From assembly GCA_025451315.1 (NCBI GenBank), contig JANWKP010000127.1, positions 1 to 48,472 of the forward strand: DNA of 48,472 bases, given 5' to 3'. Under the pieces are notes generated by a model. That model was given only the letters and a program-made list of their open reading frames with translations. It was not told the origin of the DNA and did no database searches. Shown piece after piece: positions 46,001 through 48,472 of the stretch. The number at the start of each line of letters is the position of its first letter. Within the stretch, counting starts at the first letter, position 1. This DNA is from Nitrososphaerales archaeon. GTDB lineage: Archaea > Thermoproteota > Nitrososphaeria > Nitrososphaerales > Nitrososphaeraceae. Both the position numbers and the translations under genes were made by a program.

Positions 46001-47839
46001 ATGATAGCCTTGTCAGCAATAATACTTGCAGGTCTACTTTTAGTTTCTCTTATAGAATCTCTAACGACTATGATAACAGAACAAATAACAACAATGAAAG
46101 AAAATTATGTATATGCAGAATCACCCACTAACGATCAAAATTCCCCATTAATTGCAATTTCTTCTAATGCAAGCTCAATTGGGACAATCAAAACAAATGC
46201 TACTAGTTCTCCTTTCAATCCTTTTAGTCTCAATTTAAAATCTCAAGGTGCTTCCGAAGTAACTGGTGATTTTAATGGTGACGGATTTGAAGATCAGGCT
46301 TTCGGGATTCCAGAAAAAAACGCTGGTTCTATAAATAACGCTGGTTCTGTGCACATCATATATGGTTCTTCAGATGGCTTGAGTGCTGCTAACGTTTTAC
46401 CCAACCAGATATGGAACCAAAACTCTCCTTTTATACAAGGCAGTCCAGAAGATGATGATTTGTTCGGTTCGGCTCTTGCTCCCGGAGACTATAATGGTGA
46501 TGGATTTGATGATTTAGCTATCGGAGTACCTGGAGAGGGTTTAGACCTTGCTATTGTCTCGTTTCATGATTTTGATGCGAGTATTAATTCCAATTTATTT
46601 GCAGAAAATGCTGGTGTTGTGCAAATTATCTATGGTTCTGCACATGGTCTAGTAGCTTCTACCCAACTGCCAGCCCAATTCTTCATACAAGGTTTTGCTA
46701 GTATAGAAGACATTGGTGAATTAAATGATTTGTTCGGTGCAGATCTCTCCTCAGGCGACTATAATGGTGATGGACTTGATGACCTCGCTATCGGAGTACC
46801 GGAAGAGAACGTCGGTGATGTAAGTTGGTCTGGCGTCGTCCACGTTATCTATGGTTCCTCGACTGGTCTGTCAGCTACTGCAGGTTTGCCAGACCAGTTG
46901 TGGACACAGGATTTGATAACACCTGATTTGGACTTATTCTTTTATGGAGATATTGGAGAATATGATAGGTTCGGATCATACCTCTCGTCAGCTGACTATA
47001 ACGGTGACGGGCGAGATGACCTGGCTATTGGAGCTCCAGACGAAGATAATTATGATGTGGAAAACACTGGCGTAGTCCATGTCATCTATGGTTCCTCTAC
47101 TGGTCTGTCAGCTTCTGCTGTTATACCTAGTCAGTTGTGGGAAGAAGCAGATATAGATATTATTGATTTTGAGAATGATTTCTTCGGTGCAGATCTCACC
47201 TCAGGCGACTATAATGGTGATGGACTTGATGACCTTGCTATTGGAGTAACGGGCGAAGACTTTGACGCAGAAAATGTTGGCGTCGTCCACGTCATTTATG
47301 GTTCCTCGACTGGTCTGTCAGCTACTGCTGTTATACCCGCCCAGCGGTTGGGGACACATAACTCTACTGGTTTCGGATCCTTCGGGGGGGTCCTCTCGTC
47401 TGGTGATTATAACGGTGACGGGCGCGATGACTTGGCTATTGGAGTACCGTCAGAAGCCATTGATACTTTGAAATATGCTGGTTTTGTCAAGGTGATCTAT
47501 GGTTCTTCTGATGGTCTTTCAGCTACTGCAGTTTTACCAAGACAAACGTGGACACAGAACTCTATCAATATAAAAGATTTTTCTGAGCAGATTGATTTCT
47601 TTGGTTACTCTCTGTCGTCAGCTGACTATAACGGTGACGGGCGCGATGACTTGGCTATAGGAGTACCGTACGAAGATTTTGGTGGAACGCACATTGTCGG
47701 CCCGTTATGGGATGTAGGTATAGTCCATATCATATATGGCTCTGTAGATGGTCTGAATGCAAATAGCGTTTTAGCAAACCAGCTATTGTGGGAGGGATCA
47801 ATGGCTAACCGCTTCGATTACTTCGGTGCAATTCTCTAG
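46001..47839 (+). CDS. FG-GAP/integrin-alpha-type repeat surface protein, C-terminally truncated
   Basis: This 612-residue exported protein has an N-terminal hydrophobic segment (about 2-20, signal peptide or anchor). A Ser/Asn-rich spacer is followed by seven FG-GAP blades, each with a calcium-loop motif of the form DYNGDGxDDLAIG, the first near residue 90. Such blades form a beta propeller used in adhesion or ligand binding on cell surfaces. The frame stops at 'RFDYFGAIL', exactly where an eighth blade would begin its calcium loop, so the end is probably lost. Several blades are nearly identical at DNA level. The base composition looks richer in G and C than its neighbours. It stands 270 bp before the right att site. 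Confidence 0.88.
   Translation: MIALSAIILAGLLLVSLIESLTTMITEQITTMKENYVYAESPTNDQNSPLIAISSNASSIGTIKTNATSSPFNPFSLNLKSQGASEVTGDFNGDGFEDQAFGIPEKNAGSINNAGSVHIIYGSSDGLSAANVLPNQIWNQNSPFIQGSPEDDDLFGSALAPGDYNGDGFDDLAIGVPGEGLDLAIVSFHDFDASINSNLFAENAGVVQIIYGSAHGLVASTQLPAQFFIQGFASIEDIGELNDLFGADLSSGDYNGDGLDDLAIGVPEENVGDVSWSGVVHVIYGSSTGLSATAGLPDQLWTQDLITPDLDLFFYGDIGEYDRFGSYLSSADYNGDGRDDLAIGAPDEDNYDVENTGVVHVIYGSSTGLSASAVIPSQLWEEADIDIIDFENDFFGADLTSGDYNGDGLDDLAIGVTGEDFDAENVGVVHVIYGSSTGLSATAVIPAQRLGTHNSTGFGSFGGVLSSGDYNGDGRDDLAIGVPSEAIDTLKYAGFVKVIYGSSDGLSATAVLPRQTWTQNSINIKDFSEQIDFFGYSLSSADYNGDGRDDLAIGVPYEDFGGTHIVGPLWDVGIVHIIYGSVDGLNANSVLANQLLWEGSMANRFDYFGAIL
46733..47248 (+). repeat. Near-identical DNA repeats in the FG-GAP gene
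   Basis: Bases 46733-46798 and 47183-47248 match at all but about three positions. A second type (gactataacggtgacggg-c/a-gatgac) recurs near 46993, 47407 and 47626. The spacing follows the blade length, with two blade types partly alternating. Confidence 0.75.
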
Positions 47840-48108
47840 TCAAATGCATCCAAAGATGATGGTGTCATAATGCGCATATTCCCTTAGAAACAGTAAGTTT
47901 CCAATCCTATTACTTCATCAACACAAATTATAACGAAAACTTCTAAAAAAAAAGCTAAATACAAGATATTTGAATTCCCATATATGACAAGTTCAAATCC
48001 TACTGATTTTTCTTTGCTTTTCTAATCTATTGGAAATTTTTTAATGAAAACTAATTAAGTTACCAAGTTAATAAATACAAGATTACCGATCCCAACTATA
48101 TGTGATGC
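47840..48108. other. Spacer between truncated FG-GAP gene and right att site
   Basis: I see no gene here. The sequence right after the stop codon no longer resembles an FG-GAP blade, consistent with a deletion or rearrangement at the element's end. Confidence 0.4.
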
Positions 48109-48128
48109 TCGAAGCCCTCCGAGCCCGT
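48109..48128 (+). other. Right attachment site (attR core)
   Basis: This is an exact copy of the last 20 bases of the tRNA-Arg region (27137-27156). The upstream part of the tRNA is missing, so this is only a fragment, as expected for the far end of an element integrated into a tRNA gene. GGGGTTCA at 48137-48144 extends the similarity. Confidence 0.85.
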
Positions 48129-48144
48129 GTATTAGTGGGGTTCA

Positions 48145-48332
48145 ATAACATTTTATAACGTATAATATTGTGGATATCAATTTATTATCACAACTAATAA
48201 TAGGTCGTCTTTCTATTTTCTAAGAGATTGTATTTTAATTTATATAGGCATCATAGTAAATTTGTAAAATATTTTAATTGGTTATAACGAAGAACATATT
48301 AGAAAAATAAATATTGGTTAGTTATATTTTGT
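48145..48332. other. Spacer after the right att site
   Basis: This is AT-rich chromosome sequence with no recognisable gene. It would originally have followed the tRNA before integration. Confidence 0.4.
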
Positions 48333-48472
48333 CTAAGTTACTATTACTTTCCATGCGGGATGAATTTCATTCCATCCTTTTGGTTTATCTATAACCCAAG
48401 CTCCCCATACTTCTACCTTGTCTCCTTTATCAGGTAATTCAATATATTTAGAATCTTGATCTTTAGGAACAA
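48333..48472 (-). CDS. C-terminal part of OB-fold-like protein (cut by window edge)
   Basis: The minus-strand frame from the window edge to a TAG at 48333 gives 46 residues with 'KGDKVEVWGAWVIDKPKGWN' then EIHPAWKV. The GW-EIHP pattern resembles small OB-fold-like domains such as DUF3465 and related exported proteins. The N-terminal part, where a signal peptide would be, lies outside the window. It belongs to the chromosome beyond the element. Confidence 0.65.
   Translation of the reverse strand, partial: VPKDQDSKYIELPDKGDKVEVWGAWVIDKPKGWNEIHPAWKVIVT

Larger units (their letters stand above)
27137..48128. mobile_element. About 21-kb integrated element in tRNA-Arg
   Basis: The element is bounded by the 20-base direct repeat. 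Its integrase lies at the left end, and a truncated repeat protein at the right end. Cargo: a decayed gene, a serine protease, an LCAT-like protein, four giant proteins and an FG-GAP surface protein. I see no replication initiator, capsid, portal, conjugation ATPase or partition gene, so it resembles a cargo island rather than a virus or self-moving plasmid. The tRNA has been kept intact by the element-borne copy of its 3' end. Confidence 0.82.

Noticed and set aside
27137-48128. Provirus or conjugative plasmid
   Set aside because: No capsid, terminase, portal, replication initiator, relaxase or secretion ATPase is recognisable, so only an integrated element is claimed.
48109-48144. Second tRNA gene
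   Set aside because: Only the 3' 19 bases of the tRNA are present; no anticodon arm or 5' acceptor strand precedes them.
1-48472. CRISPR array or Cas genes
   Set aside because: No regularly spaced repeats with unique spacers were seen; the only regular repeats are the protein-coding FG-GAP blades.

Overview
The window looks like the chromosome of an ammonia-oxidising archaeon (Nitrososphaerota, probably a low-GC soil type near Nitrosocosmicus). The evidence is an AT-rich sequence with many non-ATG starts, an ESCRT-III/CdvB paralogue, a PAC2 protein, an F420H2:NADP oxidoreductase, a TrmB-type regulator with a phospholipase-D-like domain, an archaeal half-size heme A synthase, and a terminal oxidase operon rich in plastocyanin domains. 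The genus is inferred; no ribosomal RNA or amo gene is present to confirm it.

Positions 1-27,080 read as ordinary chromosome. In order they hold two small hypothetical genes, an orphan beta-class DNA methyltransferase, isoleucyl-tRNA synthetase, a secreted PsbP-like protein, a PAC2 protein, ADP-dependent NAD(P)HX dehydratase, a TrmB regulator divergent from a CdvB-like protein, a tandem-SDR protein, and a long spacer with a perfect hairpin and a 37-residue zinc peptide. Next come a membrane-anchored beta protein and the heme-copper oxidase operon on the minus strand: split CoxII, with its second half fused to plastocyanin, then CoxI, a free cupredoxin and CtaA. These are followed by a histidine phosphatase, F420H2:NADP oxidoreductase, a small membrane protein, two decayed genes (one PriX-like), an HtpX protease and an aminotransferase.

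Positions about 27,137-48,128 form an integrated element. It starts in the 3' end of an intact tRNA-Arg(TCG), whose last 20 bases are repeated exactly at 48,109-48,128. A tyrosine recombinase with a C-terminal zinc ribbon lies 62 bp after the tRNA. The cargo is a decayed gene, a NAL1-like serine protease with a complete triad, an LCAT-like lipase whose nucleophile serine is glycine, and a 13.6-kb run of four very large co-directional genes (1178, 1084, 1529 and 690 residues). A truncated FG-GAP/integrin-type surface protein closes it. No replication, capsid or secretion gene is seen.

The four-gene run is the most interesting part. The first protein matches what I remember of the bacterial DUF6603 family, and the other three carry motifs I recall from uncharacterised bacterial proteins found beside it. 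Conserved order, short spacing and a 4-bp overlap suggest one transcription unit and one assembly. An element-borne copy in an archaeon suggests a transferable system of unknown function, with the protease, inactive-looking lipase and surface protein as possible accessories. After the right att site only the end of an OB-fold-like gene is visible.
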